Source: Pseudomonas soli
GTDB lineage: Bacteria > Pseudomonadota > Gammaproteobacteria > Pseudomonadales > Pseudomonadaceae
Direction of reading: 5' to 3'
NCBI RefSeq assembly: GCF_900110655.1
Contig: NZ_FOEQ01000008.1
Coordinates: 1 to 64,000, forward strand
Length of the DNA stretch: 64,000 bases
In this document: positions 8,401-17,572 of the stretch, piece by piece
How the letters are laid out: the number at the start of each line of letters is the position of its first letter
How positions within the stretch are numbered: position 1 is the first letter of the stretch
Translations under genes and position numbers: made by a program
The notes under the pieces: model-generated
Databases searched by the model: none
Told to the model about the DNA's origin: nothing
What the model saw: the letters and a program-made list of their open reading frames with translations, nothing else

Positions 8401-9030
8401 ATGCCAAGCCCGATCAAGCTCTACAACTTCCCCAAGTCCGGCCACGCCCACCGTATCGAGCTGATGCTGTCACTGCTCGAACTGCCTACCGAGCTGGTAT
8501 TCGTCGACCTGGCCAAGGGTGAACACAAGCAGCCCGAGTTCCTCGCCATCAACCCCTTCGGCCAGGTGCCGGTGATCGATGACAACGGCATCGTCATCGC
8601 CGACTCCAACGCCATCCTCGTCTATCTGGCCAAGGCGTATGGCGGCGAGCGCTGGTTGCCCGAGGATCCGGTCGGCGCCGCCCGCGTGCAGCGCTGGTTG
8701 TCGGTGGCGGCAGGCCCGTTGGCCTTCGGCCCGGCCGCCGCACGCCTGGTGACTGTATTCGGCGCCTCGTTCAACACCGACGAAGTGATTGGCCGCGCCC
8801 ACACCCTGCTCAAGGTGATCGACGCCGAACTGGCCGAGGGCCCGTTCCTGGTTGGTGACCAGGCGACCATCGCCGATATCGCCAACTACTCGTACATCGC
8901 CCACGCCCCCGAGGGCAACGTGTCGCTGGAGCCGTACGCCAATGTGCGCGCCTGGCTGGCCCGGATCGAGGCGCTGCCGGGCTTCGTGCCGATGCCACGC
9001 ACCGTCATCGGTTTACAGACCACGCTCTGA
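8401..9030 (+). CDS. Glutathione S-transferase family protein
   Basis: The 209-residue protein has an N-terminal thioredoxin-like glutathione-binding domain (LYNFPKSGHAHRIELML at the start, NPFGQVPVIDD with the cis-proline, and ADSNAILVYLA binding the glutamyl group) and an all-helical C-terminal domain. S14 in the PKSGHAHR turn sits where the catalytic Ser/Cys of bacterial GSTs is found. It is followed after 18 bases by a large flavin reductase gene and then a LysR gene, suggesting a shared detoxification or redox unit. The substrate is unknown. Confidence 0.88.
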   Translation: MPSPIKLYNFPKSGHAHRIELMLSLLELPTELVFVDLAKGEHKQPEFLAINPFGQVPVIDDNGIVIADSNAILVYLAKAYGGERWLPEDPVGAARVQRWLSVAAGPLAFGPAAARLVTVFGASFNTDEVIGRAHTLLKVIDAELAEGPFLVGDQATIADIANYSYIAHAPEGNVSLEPYANVRAWLARIEALPGFVPMPRTVIGLQTTL

Positions 9031-9048
9031 ACCCAGAGGAATGCCGCC

Positions 9049-11064
9049 ATGCGATCGCCCTGGCATGCAGGTGAAAAACGGCTGCAGGAGCAAGTCGGTG
9101 TTGCAGAGCGCATGGAGGTGTTCGGCCAGAAGGTCATCCGCGACTTCATGCCCGACCAGCACCGGGCTTTCTATCACCAGTTGCCGTTCCTGGTGGCCGC
9201 TGCCGTGGATGCCGCTGGCACCCCTTGGGCGACGCTGCTCGAAGGCCCGGAAGGCTTCGTCAGCTCGCCCGATCCCCGGCAACTGCTGATCGGCACCGCG
9301 CCTGCCGCTGATGACCCGGCCACGCCGGGCCTGGTGGATGGCGGTGCCATTGGCTTGCTGGGGATCGAGCTGCATACCCGGCGACGCAACCGGCTCAATG
9401 GCCTGATCCGTCGGGCAGGCAACGGTCAGCTGGAGGTGGTGGTCGAGCAGTCGTTCGGCAACTGCCCCCAGTACATCCAGCTGCGCGAATACACCCGCGT
9501 CGATGAACCGCCGCAGGCGCGTCGGGATTCATCGACACTCGATGCCGCGTCCCGCGCGATGATCGAAAACGCCGACACGTTCTTTGTCGCCAGCTACGTC
9601 GAGCAGGAAAACGGCCAGCGTGCCGTGGACGTGTCCCACCGCGGTGGCCGCCCCGGTTTCGTCAGGGTCGAAGGCAATCGCCTGACCATTCCGGACTATG
9701 CCGGCAACCTGCATTTCAACACCCTCGGCAACTTGCTGGTCAACCCGGTTGCAGGTCTGTTGTTCGTCGACTTCACCACCGGCGATGTGCTGCAGGTTTC
9801 AGGGCGAACCGAGGTGGTTCTCGACAGCCCGCTGATCAGCGCTTTCGAGGGGGCCGAGCGGATCTGGACCCTGGACATCGAGCAGGTGGTGGTCCGCCCG
9901 GCTGCGGTGTCGTTGCGCTGGGCCTTCCAGGAGTACGCGCCCACCAGCCTGATGACCGGTACCTGGAGTGAAGCCCAAGAGCGCCTGCAACAGCGTGAGC
10001 GCCAGCGCCAATGGCTGACCTGGCGCGTGCTGCGTGTCGAGCAGGAAAGCCGCGATATTCGTTCGTTCTACCTGCAACCCGAGGAGGGTACGCCGGTGGC
10101 CTTCGCGCCCGGCCAGCATATTCCCGTGCGCCTTCAAGTTGATGGAGAGGCCCCGCTGATCCGCACCTACAGCCTGTCCAGCGCGCCGTCCGATGGCCAC
10201 CTGCGCATCAGCGTCAAGGCGCAGGGGCCTGCCTCACACTACCTGCACCAGCAACTGAAGGTGGGCGACCCTTTGCAGGTGCGCCTACCCATGGGCAGCT
10301 TCACCCTCGATCACACCAGCGACCGCCCCCTTGTGCTGGTCGGTGCGGGCGTCGGCATCACCCCGTTGATCGCCATGCTGCGCGAACAATTGGCCTTGGG
10401 GCTGGGGCGGCGCATCTACCTGTTCCACGGTAGCCGTACGCTGGCCGACCTGCCCTTCCAGCACGAGCTTGCTGAACTCCAGCAACACGCCGGTGGCCTG
10501 CTGAGCATTCACCGCGCCCTGAGCCTGCCCGAATCCCAAGCCGTGCAGGGCCGCGACTATGCGTTCGCCAGCCGCCTGGGCATCGAACAGATCAAGGCCA
10601 CGCTGCCATTGGACGACTACGACTTCTACCTGTGTGGCCCGGCCAGCTTCACCCAGGACCTTTACGAGGGGCTGCGCACGGTGCATGTACCCGACGCCCG
10701 CATCCATGCCGAAGCCTTCGGCCCTTCGACCCTGCGCCGCCATACCGACGACAACCAGCCCACTCTGCAACAACCGCCGCCCGCCAGCGAGCCGGTGCCG
10801 GTGTACTTCGCCAGCTCAGCCAAGGAAGCGCGTTGGGCGCCTGGTGGCGGTACTTTGCTGGAACTGGCGGAGAGCCGCGGCCTGTCGCCGGACTTCAGTT
10901 GCCGCGGTGGCTCTTGTGGCACCTGCAAGACCAAGCTGGTCAGCGGCCAGGTCCACTACCCGAACCCACCCGCCGAGCTGCCCGAAGCCGGCAGCGTGCT
11001 GATCTGCTGCGCGGTTCCGGCCCAGGCCGAGGACGGTGTGCAAGCCGTGGTGCTGGAGCTCTAG
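9049..11064 (+). CDS. PNPOx-like / ferredoxin reductase / 2Fe-2S ferredoxin fusion protein
   Basis: The 671-residue protein fuses three modules. Residues about 35-300 form a pyridoxamine-phosphate-oxidase-like split-barrel FMN domain (NCPQYIQ motif near 145). Residues about 325-560 form a ferredoxin-NADP reductase-like module with RTYSLSS (near 371, flavin binding) and GAGVGITPL (near 432, NAD(P) binding). Residues about 585-671 form a plant-type 2Fe-2S domain with CRGGSCGTC plus a distal cysteine in LICCA. The order suggests electrons pass from NAD(P)H through flavin to the cluster and an FMN partner or external oxygenase. It lies 18 bases after the GST gene, so co-transcription is likely. 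The physiological substrate is unknown. Confidence 0.85.
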   Translation: MRSPWHAGEKRLQEQVGVAERMEVFGQKVIRDFMPDQHRAFYHQLPFLVAAAVDAAGTPWATLLEGPEGFVSSPDPRQLLIGTAPAADDPATPGLVDGGAIGLLGIELHTRRRNRLNGLIRRAGNGQLEVVVEQSFGNCPQYIQLREYTRVDEPPQARRDSSTLDAASRAMIENADTFFVASYVEQENGQRAVDVSHRGGRPGFVRVEGNRLTIPDYAGNLHFNTLGNLLVNPVAGLLFVDFTTGDVLQVSGRTEVVLDSPLISAFEGAERIWTLDIEQVVVRPAAVSLRWAFQEYAPTSLMTGTWSEAQERLQQRERQRQWLTWRVLRVEQESRDIRSFYLQPEEGTPVAFAPGQHIPVRLQVDGEAPLIRTYSLSSAPSDGHLRISVKAQGPASHYLHQQLKVGDPLQVRLPMGSFTLDHTSDRPLVLVGAGVGITPLIAMLREQLALGLGRRIYLFHGSRTLADLPFQHELAELQQHAGGLLSIHRALSLPESQAVQGRDYAFASRLGIEQIKATLPLDDYDFYLCGPASFTQDLYEGLRTVHVPDARIHAEAFGPSTLRRHTDDNQPTLQQPPPASEPVPVYFASSAKEARWAPGGGTLLELAESRGLSPDFSCRGGSCGTCKTKLVSGQVHYPNPPAELPEAGSVLICCAVPAQAEDGVQAVVLEL

Positions 11065-11110
11065 CGTGCGCACAGGGATAATCGCCCCACGACAACGCGT
11101 GGGGCGCGGC

Positions 11111-12010
11111 ATGGACCAGATCCACCTGATGAAAGTGTTCGTGGCCGTCGGCGAGCTGGAAAGCTTCGCCGCCGCCGCCCGCCGCCTGGCCATCTCGCCA
11201 GCGGCGGTAACCCGCGCCGTCAGCGCCCTGGAGGAGCAGCTCGGGGTCAAGCTGCTGCTGCGCACCACTCGCAGCGTGCGCCTGACCGAGGCCGGCGGGC
11301 GCTATCTGGAAGACACCCGGCATATCCTCGCCAGCATTATCGAAGCCAACGAAGCCGCCGCCGGCATCAATGCCTCGCCCAAGGGCGACCTGGCGGTGAC
11401 CGCGCCGATCCTGTTCGGCAAGAAGTTCGTCATGCCCTGCATCGTGCGCTACCTGCAGCAGTACCCCGAGGTGGACGTCTCGGCGTTCTTCCTCGACCGC
11501 GTGGTGAACCTGGTGGAGGAGGGCATGGACGTGGCCGTGCGCATCGGCCAGTTGCCCGACTCGGGCCTGAAGGCGCTGCGGGTGGGCAAGATGCGCCGGC
11601 TGCTGTGCGCCTCGCCCGAGTACCTGGAGCGCCATGGCACGCCGCGGCATCCCTCGGAGTTGCAGAAGCACGAGGTCATTGCCGCCGGGACGCTGTCACC
11701 TCGCACCGACTGGCGTTTCGGCGCCATCGACGACCCGACGCTGATCCGCATGAAGCCGCGCCTGACCGTGACCAGCAACGACGCCGCCATCGCTGCGGCC
11801 AGTGCCGGGCTGGGGATTGCCCGGCTGCTCTCGTACCAGGTGGCGGATGAGGTCGCGGCCGGGCGCTTGCAGGTGATCCTGGCCGAGTACGAGGAGGCGC
11901 CCTGGCCGATCCATATCCTGCATCGCGAGAGCAAGTACGGCTCGACCAAGGTGCGTACCTTCATCGACATGCTGGCCGAGCATCTGCGCAGCCATGCGCA
12001 CCTGAGCTGA
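11111..12010 (+). CDS. LysR-family transcriptional regulator
   Basis: The 299-residue protein has the LysR N-terminal winged helix (SFAAAARRLAISPAAVTRAVSALEEQLG, residues about 17-45) and the effector-binding domain starting near residue 90. The open frame extends upstream, but family similarity starts at MDQIHLMKVF, ATG 11111. Unlike most LysR genes it is not divergent from its likely targets: it follows the GST and the fusion reductase on the same strand, 46 bases after the latter. It may be co-transcribed and control that unit, which is inference. Confidence 0.88.
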   Translation: MDQIHLMKVFVAVGELESFAAAARRLAISPAAVTRAVSALEEQLGVKLLLRTTRSVRLTEAGGRYLEDTRHILASIIEANEAAAGINASPKGDLAVTAPILFGKKFVMPCIVRYLQQYPEVDVSAFFLDRVVNLVEEGMDVAVRIGQLPDSGLKALRVGKMRRLLCASPEYLERHGTPRHPSELQKHEVIAAGTLSPRTDWRFGAIDDPTLIRMKPRLTVTSNDAAIAAASAGLGIARLLSYQVADEVAAGRLQVILAEYEEAPWPIHILHRESKYGSTKVRTFIDMLAEHLRSHAHLS

Positions 12011-12027
12011 GCGAGTGGCCTGTCGGC

Positions 12028-13458
12028 TCAGCTCAGGCAAGGCACCTGCGCCTGTCGCGCACACGCCGCCAGTACCCTCAAGCCGCCCATCACCTCCGGC
12101 GTAATCACCCGCCCAAGGCACACCCGCAACCCCGTGCCACATTCCCCATCGGCAAAGAACATCCCGCTGTCGCCCACTTTGCATCCCTGCTCGGCGGTAA
12201 GGCCTCGCAGCGCCGCCATATCCGTCCCTTCCGGCAATTCGAGCCAGTGGATGAATCCTCCATCAGGCGCCACATACCGCGTCCCCGGTGGAAAATCCGA
12301 GCGCACCAGCATCTCCATCACCTCGGCCTGCGCCGTCAGCCGCCCGCGCAGCTTCGCGCAATGCGCCTCCATGTACCCGCGCCCGATGAACTCGTCCAGC
12401 ACCCGCTGGGCCAGGCTCGACACCGCCAGGTTGCGCGAGAACAGCTGGGCCAGGATCGCGTCCCGATAACGCCCGGCCACGCACCATCCCACCCGGTAGC
12501 CCGGTGCCACGGTCTTGGAGAACGACGAGCAGTAGATCGTCTGCCCGGTCGTGTCGTAGTGCTTGATCGCCTTCGGGCGCTGCGGCTCGTCCACCAGGTC
12601 GAAGAAGATGTCGTCCTCGATGATTGGCACATCCGCCGCCTGGGCCAGGCGCGAAAGCTCGGCCCGCGCGGCGTCGGGCATGATGAAGCCGCGAGGGTTC
12701 TGCAGCGTCGGGTTGAGGAAGATCACATCGACCTTCTTGCGTTTCAGCGCCCATGCCAGGTGCTCCAGGTCCATGCCGCTGCCTGCGTGGGTACGCATGG
12801 GCAGGGCGCGCATCCCCAGGCGTTCGATGGTCTGCAGGATGCCGTAGTAGGTGGGGGTCTCGATGGCCACCGTGGCGCCCGGCTGGGCCACCGCTTCCAG
12901 TGCAAGCTCCAGGGCCACGGTGTCGCCCGAGGTCACCAGGATTTCATCCGGGCCGCAGGCCACGCCGCGCTGCAGCATCAGCCCGGCGATACGTCGGCGC
13001 AGCGAGGCCAGGCCAGGTGGGGCGATCAAGCCGGCCAGCGGCTGATCGGCCTTGCTGGCCAGGGCCATCAGGCATTTGTTCAGCAGCACCTGGGGCGTGA
13101 GTTCGTCGTGCAGCACCGCCGAGCTCAACGACAGCCCTCCGTTGCCGGCCGCCTGGGCGAGCATGGCGACCACCGCGTGGTTGACGTTGACGCTGACACT
13201 GGCGAGGTCAAAGCCCTGCACCTGGGCCGCGCCCTTGGCGACGAAGTACCCCACCCGGGGAGTGGCCTGCACATAGGCATTGGCTTCCAGCTCAGCGAGT
13301 GCCCGTTGCACCGTGGCCAGGCTGCTGTCGAACAGCCGCGCCAGTTCGCGCACCGAGGGCAGCTGCGTGCCGGTGGGCCATTCGCCGCTGTCGATCTGGC
13401 GCAGCAGCCAGGTGTTGACGGTGTGCCAGCGTTTGTCGGGCTTGGGGTTCCGGTCCAT
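12028..13458 (-). CDS. MocR-type GntR/aminotransferase regulator
   Basis: The 476-residue protein joins a GntR winged-helix domain (residues about 9-75, LPSVRELARLFDSSLATVQRAL) to a fold-type I aminotransferase domain. The PLP lysine is in SSFSKTVAPGYRVGW, and NPTLQNPRG carries the pyridoxal-contacting asparagine. Such proteins use PLP as a sensing ligand, usually acting as regulators and not enzymes. It starts 18 bases after the stop of the LctP-type permease gene on the same strand, behind an AAAAAAGG ribosome site, so both are likely one transcript. It converges on the LysR gene with a 17-base gap. Confidence 0.87.
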   Translation of the reverse strand: MDRNPKPDKRWHTVNTWLLRQIDSGEWPTGTQLPSVRELARLFDSSLATVQRALAELEANAYVQATPRVGYFVAKGAAQVQGFDLASVSVNVNHAVVAMLAQAAGNGGLSLSSAVLHDELTPQVLLNKCLMALASKADQPLAGLIAPPGLASLRRRIAGLMLQRGVACGPDEILVTSGDTVALELALEAVAQPGATVAIETPTYYGILQTIERLGMRALPMRTHAGSGMDLEHLAWALKRKKVDVIFLNPTLQNPRGFIMPDAARAELSRLAQAADVPIIEDDIFFDLVDEPQRPKAIKHYDTTGQTIYCSSFSKTVAPGYRVGWCVAGRYRDAILAQLFSRNLAVSSLAQRVLDEFIGRGYMEAHCAKLRGRLTAQAEVMEMLVRSDFPPGTRYVAPDGGFIHWLELPEGTDMAALRGLTAEQGCKVGDSGMFFADGECGTGLRVCLGRVITPEVMGGLRVLAACARQAQVPCLS

Positions 13459-13476
13459 GGGGCCTTTTTTCTCGAG

Positions 13477-14907
13477 TCAGGCGGAGGCACCCGAAAGGTA
13501 GAGCAAAACCACGCCGGTTGCAGCCACGATGACGATGTTCAGCAGCACCAGGGCAAAGCCGAAGCGGATCAGCCCGTGCTCTTCCTCGCGGTTGGCCCCG
13601 GCCAGACCGATGATCAGCGACAGGATCGACAGCGAGCCCAGCGCGCCATGCCCGGCGGCGCTGTTGACCATCGCCGCCAGCCACGGGCCGTGGACCGTGG
13701 AAAGCGCCGCGATGGAGGGCATCACCAGGGTGTTGCCGCCGACATTGGAGCCGGTGACATAGCCAGCCAACCCCGCCAGCAGCGACACCGTCGAGGCCAG
13801 CGACACCCCGGACAGCGCCTGCAACGCCCGCTGTGCCTCGACCAGGAAGCCGGCCTTTACCATCACCTGGGACAGCAGCAGGAACAGGAAGATCGTCGCC
13901 ACCGGGAACCGCGCCCGAGTGGCCAGCGCCTGCCACGGGAAGCCCGCGCCCTGGCGGCCAACCATCATCAGCACCACCAGCAGCAAGGCCAGCCCCGGCG
14001 ACGCCAGCGGCTTCCACGACACATTGGCGCCGTGCACCACCCACATCCCGTCCCAGCCCGACAACAGGAACAACGCCCGCGACGCGATAATCACCGCCAA
14101 CAGCGCCAGGTAAGGCCATGCCGCCTGCGGCCAGCGCACCAGTGCCCCGCGCCGCGCCCAGGAGATACCCAGGCCGACCGCGGCCACTGCAAGCCCGGCC
14201 AGCACACCCGAGGCCTCCGGCCCGATCCAGCGGTTGACCGCATACAGCACTGTGCTGAACAGCAGCGAGATCGATCCCAGCCCGAGCCATGCCCGTACAC
14301 TGCGAACACCCGCCAGGCCCAACGCCACGGCGGCCAGGCAGAGGAACACAGGAGCGCTCACCAACGCCGAATGGCTGCCCAGCTCCTGCGCCGGTACATG
14401 CGCCAGCAACGCGCCGATCACCGTCGCCAGCCCAAGCGTGCCCCAAGGCATCACCACCATGCCGGCCAGCGCCATCTTCATGCCGACCTGGCGCGAGAAC
14501 AGCCCCATCAACAACGGCACGGTAGCGATCAGCGATACGCCGAACCCGGTCATCGCCTCCAGCAGCGGCGCCAGGCCCAGCACGATGAAGATCACCTGCA
14601 TCGGCGGCGTCCAGCCCAGCTCGCGCACCCAGGCGCCGATTGCCTGCGGCGCGCCGGCCCGCTCGACCAGGATGACGAAGGCCAGGCCCGGGACGATCAC
14701 ACAGGCGGTACTGAGGAACAGGATCAGCGTGTCTTGCAGGATCGCGCCGGACACCGCCGTCGACAGCGGCTGCGCGGCGCCCAGGCCCCACAGCAGCAAG
14801 ACACCGGCCACGCCGGCCAGCGCGGCCTGTACGGGCGGGCGGCGCAGCAGCAGGATCAGGGCGATCACCAGGCCTATGGGGGACATTTGCAGCAGCAGGG
14901 CAGCCAT
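13477..14907 (-). CDS. L-lactate permease (LctP) family transporter
   Basis: The 476-residue polytopic protein has about 12-13 hydrophobic segments and the family-type blocks LAPLLEAMTGFGVSLIATVPLL and GYVTGSNVGGNT. The LctP family carries L-lactate and related 2-hydroxy acids with protons. I choose ATG 14907 over an in-frame ATG 21 bases upstream because AAAGGAA lies at proper distance before it. It is shorter than classical LctP (about 550), and no lactate dehydrogenase or lactate regulator adjoins. Its partner is the MocR regulator, so a different hydroxy- or amino-acid-derived substrate is possible. Confidence 0.75.
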   Translation of the reverse strand: MAALLLQMSPIGLVIALILLLRRPPVQAALAGVAGVLLLWGLGAAQPLSTAVSGAILQDTLILFLSTACVIVPGLAFVILVERAGAPQAIGAWVRELGWTPPMQVIFIVLGLAPLLEAMTGFGVSLIATVPLLMGLFSRQVGMKMALAGMVVMPWGTLGLATVIGALLAHVPAQELGSHSALVSAPVFLCLAAVALGLAGVRSVRAWLGLGSISLLFSTVLYAVNRWIGPEASGVLAGLAVAAVGLGISWARRGALVRWPQAAWPYLALLAVIIASRALFLLSGWDGMWVVHGANVSWKPLASPGLALLLVVLMMVGRQGAGFPWQALATRARFPVATIFLFLLLSQVMVKAGFLVEAQRALQALSGVSLASTVSLLAGLAGYVTGSNVGGNTLVMPSIAALSTVHGPWLAAMVNSAAGHGALGSLSILSLIIGLAGANREEEHGLIRFGFALVLLNIVIVAATGVVLLYLSGASA

Positions 14908-15165
14908 GATGCGGGTTCCTTTAGCCATCCGGGGGAGTGCGGAAGGGATGGTGGAACGAAGGACTAGGCAGCGACAGATACAGGGGGTGGGGGTTTTTCA
15001 ATACAACCCCAGGGCTTGTGGCGATGGAGCCACCTGTTTGCACCTCCTCTAACGCCAATGCCTGGATTTCTGGGCACTGAGTGCGATATTGGCCGTTAAT
15101 GCCTGCAATCCGAGGCATTAGGTGGATCGAGCATTCTGGTTACATGCCACATGCACGCAGCGTGG

Positions 15166-16647
15166 TTATCTGGCCAGACCTGCCAGCACCTTCTCCAGTT
15201 TCAGCACCGCCTCCCTCATCTCAGCGGGCGTCAGTGCCGCAAACCCCATCAGCAAGCCGGCATCGTTCCTCGGCACCGCGTACAAGCTGCCCAGCCCCAA
15301 CAGATCGATTCCCGCTCCGCGTGCCGCCCTGACCACTGCGTCTTCCGCCAAGTTTTGAATGAAGTGGCAGGGCATCTGCAGCCCACCTACCGGCACTTGC
15401 GGGCGCAGGAACGCCCCCAGGTGCCGCTGCACCAGATCTGCCAGCACGTCGCGCCGCTCGGCATAGAGGCTGCGCATGACCCGTACATGGGCGTTGAAGT
15501 GTCCGTCCTCCATGAACCTGGCCAGGGTCAGCTGGGCGATGGATGCGTTGTGGCCATCCTGCAGCGTTCGCGCAGCGGTCATTGGCGCGACGAGCTGGGG
15601 CGGCAGCAGCAGGTAGCCGATGCGCAGCCCGGCGCCCAGCGACTTGGTGAAGGTGCCGATGTACAGCGTGCGCGCATGCGAATCCAAGCCCTGCACACAG
15701 GCGGTGGGGCGGCCGGCATAGTGGAACTCGCTGTCGTAGTCGTCCTCGATGATCCACGCCCGTTGCTGGCGGGCCCATTCGATGGCCAGCAGGCGCCGGT
15801 CCAGCGACAGGGTGGCGCCGGTCGGGTATTGGTGCGAGGGCGTGAGGAACAGCGCCCGGGCATCCGGCGCTAGCTGGGCCATGCCGTCCACCTGCAGGCC
15901 GTGCGCGTCCACCGGCACCGGCACGCCTTGCAGCCCGGCGGCGCTGATGGCCTTGCGGGTGCCTTGGTACAGCGGGTCCTCGACCAGCACCCGGTCGCCT
16001 GCGTCCATGAGTACCTGAGCGCACAGGCCCAGGGCCTGCTGCGAGCTGGTGAGGATCAGGATGCGGTCGGCGGATGCCTGCGCGCCGCGTTCGAGGTTGA
16101 GGTAGTCGGCGATTGCACTGCGCAAGGCGAACATGCCCTGTGGCTCGCTGTGTTCCAGGGCGCGAGTGCCGTATTCCTTGTACACCTGCCGCTCCAGCTT
16201 CTCCCAGACGGCCAGGGGGAAACGCCGGGTTTCTGCCACGCCCGGGGCGAAGGGGCGGGGTGATTGGAAGTTGTGAACGCCACCGCTGTGCAATAGCGCT
16301 TCACCTCGGCGGCTCAACTGCACCGTGGCCTCGCTTTGTGCCGGCCGCTGGCGCTTGCGCGACGGCAGGCAGCGGGCCCGTTGCGACACGAAGCTGCCGC
16401 TGCCCACGCGCCGCTCGATAAAGCCCTCGGCGTGCAACTGGCTGTAGGCCGACTCCACGGTATCCCGCGAGACGCCCAGGGAACTTGCCAGCGACCGCGA
16501 CGCCGGCAGCGGCTTGCCGACCGGCAGGGCACCCTCGAGGATCAACTGGCGGATGGCCCGCTGGATGCGCACATGCCGCACCAGTGCCCCATGGGCGGGA
16601 TCCGTTAGCCAGGCTTTTACCGATTCCAGCTGGGCGTGTTTGAACAT
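15166..16647 (-). CDS. MocR-type GntR/aminotransferase regulator
   Basis: The 493-residue protein has an N-terminal GntR helix-turn-helix (LPASRSLASSLGVSRDTVESAYSQL, about residues 46-70), a linker rich in basic residues, and an aminotransferase-like domain with the PLP lysine in GTFTKSLGAGLRIGY and the IIEDDYDSEF block. It is read divergently from the GNAT acetyltransferase gene at 16871, the usual arrangement of a MocR protein and its target. Two direct GGTAA..ACC repeats lie between them. It is distinct from the MocR gene at 12028, with only family-level similarity. Confidence 0.88.
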   Translation of the reverse strand: MFKHAQLESVKAWLTDPAHGALVRHVRIQRAIRQLILEGALPVGKPLPASRSLASSLGVSRDTVESAYSQLHAEGFIERRVGSGSFVSQRARCLPSRKRQRPAQSEATVQLSRRGEALLHSGGVHNFQSPRPFAPGVAETRRFPLAVWEKLERQVYKEYGTRALEHSEPQGMFALRSAIADYLNLERGAQASADRILILTSSQQALGLCAQVLMDAGDRVLVEDPLYQGTRKAISAAGLQGVPVPVDAHGLQVDGMAQLAPDARALFLTPSHQYPTGATLSLDRRLLAIEWARQQRAWIIEDDYDSEFHYAGRPTACVQGLDSHARTLYIGTFTKSLGAGLRIGYLLLPPQLVAPMTAARTLQDGHNASIAQLTLARFMEDGHFNAHVRVMRSLYAERRDVLADLVQRHLGAFLRPQVPVGGLQMPCHFIQNLAEDAVVRAARGAGIDLLGLGSLYAVPRNDAGLLMGFAALTPAEMREAVLKLEKVLAGLAR

Positions 16648-16722
16648 TGGCCTGGTCCTTGGCGCGTGGATATGAAAGGTGCCTGCCTATCCTGGGCCGG
16701 ATCGCGTCCCTGAAAATGGTCT

Positions 16723-16754
16723 GGTAACTACCGAATAATTGGCAGGTAAAAACC
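16723..16754. promoter_or_regulatory. Candidate MocR operator: two direct repeats
   Basis: GGTAACTACC (16723-16732) and GGTAAAAACC (16745-16754) are direct repeats 22 bases apart centre to centre, two helical turns. They lie in the 223-base divergent promoter region. Paired same-face direct repeats are the known operator layout of several MocR regulators such as GabR and PdxR; assignment here is inference. Confidence 0.45.
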
Positions 16755-16870
16755 AGCCATTTATCCGCTATAAAACCCAGGTCCGCAAGCAATCACCAAG
16801 GAAGGCAAGCGCTGCGGACAGGCCGGCCCCCTCACTCATTCAGCTGTGTTGTCCAAAAGGGGTTTGAAGA

Positions 16871-17341
16871 ATGACCACCACCCAACTGCCCGTTTTCGTA
16901 CGCGAAGTGAAGCAAACCGACCTGCAGCCATGGTCCGACTACTGGGCGCAATACCAGGCCTTCTACCAAGTGGAGCTGGGCCCGGCCATCACCGAGCGTA
17001 CCTGGGCGCGCTTCTTCGACCCGGCCGAGCCCATGCACTGCGCCGTGGCCACGGACGGCGGGCAAATCTTCGGCTTCGTTCACTACGTATTCCACCGCTC
17101 GACCTGGGGCCGCAATGATTTCTGTTACCTGGAAGACCTGTTCGTGTCGCCAAGGGCGCGGGGGAGGATGATCGGTAAGCGGCTGATCGAGTTCGTCCAG
17201 GACCAGGCCCGGCAGCACCGGTGCGACCGGTTGTACTGGCATACCCAGGAGACCAACAAGACTGCGCAGCGGTTGTATGATTGGATTGCCGAGAAGCCGG
17301 GGGTGATCGAGTACCGGATGTCGTTGGATGTTGCTCACTAA
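16871..17341 (+). CDS. GNAT-family N-acetyltransferase
   Basis: The 156-residue protein shows the GNAT fold: the acetyl-CoA motif lies in LEDLFVSPRARGRMIGKRL (R/QxxGxG/A at about residues 99-105), followed by the RLYWHTQETNKTAQRLYDW segment. It would transfer an acetyl group to an amine or amino acid. An AAGGGG ribosome site precedes the ATG. It is divergent from a MocR regulator, which probably controls it. The acceptor is unknown. Confidence 0.88.
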   Translation: MTTTQLPVFVREVKQTDLQPWSDYWAQYQAFYQVELGPAITERTWARFFDPAEPMHCAVATDGGQIFGFVHYVFHRSTWGRNDFCYLEDLFVSPRARGRMIGKRLIEFVQDQARQHRCDRLYWHTQETNKTAQRLYDWIAEKPGVIEYRMSLDVAH

Positions 17342-17572
17342 GTCCATAGTGAGCAGATGAGGGCGTGGGAGTGGAAGGGGGGCACCGGCTTCGGGGTGTA
17401 GGTCCCTGTGGCGCACAGCCGCTCCCATGCCCAGGCATCAGAAATTCCCATTCGAAATCTGCCCGAGTCTTACGGTGCTGTCAGACCATTCAGAAAGATG
17501 AATCCCTTCCTGGCAGAGGAATACTTAATCCAATATTTTGTGCCTTAACTGCCATCTATTCAGATAACACAC

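Noticed and set aside
12247..14967. Long open frame (about 900 codons) opposite the MocR and LctP-type genes
   Set aside because: It is rich in H, Q, R, G and P with no recognisable motif, typical of antisense frames in GC-rich genomes.
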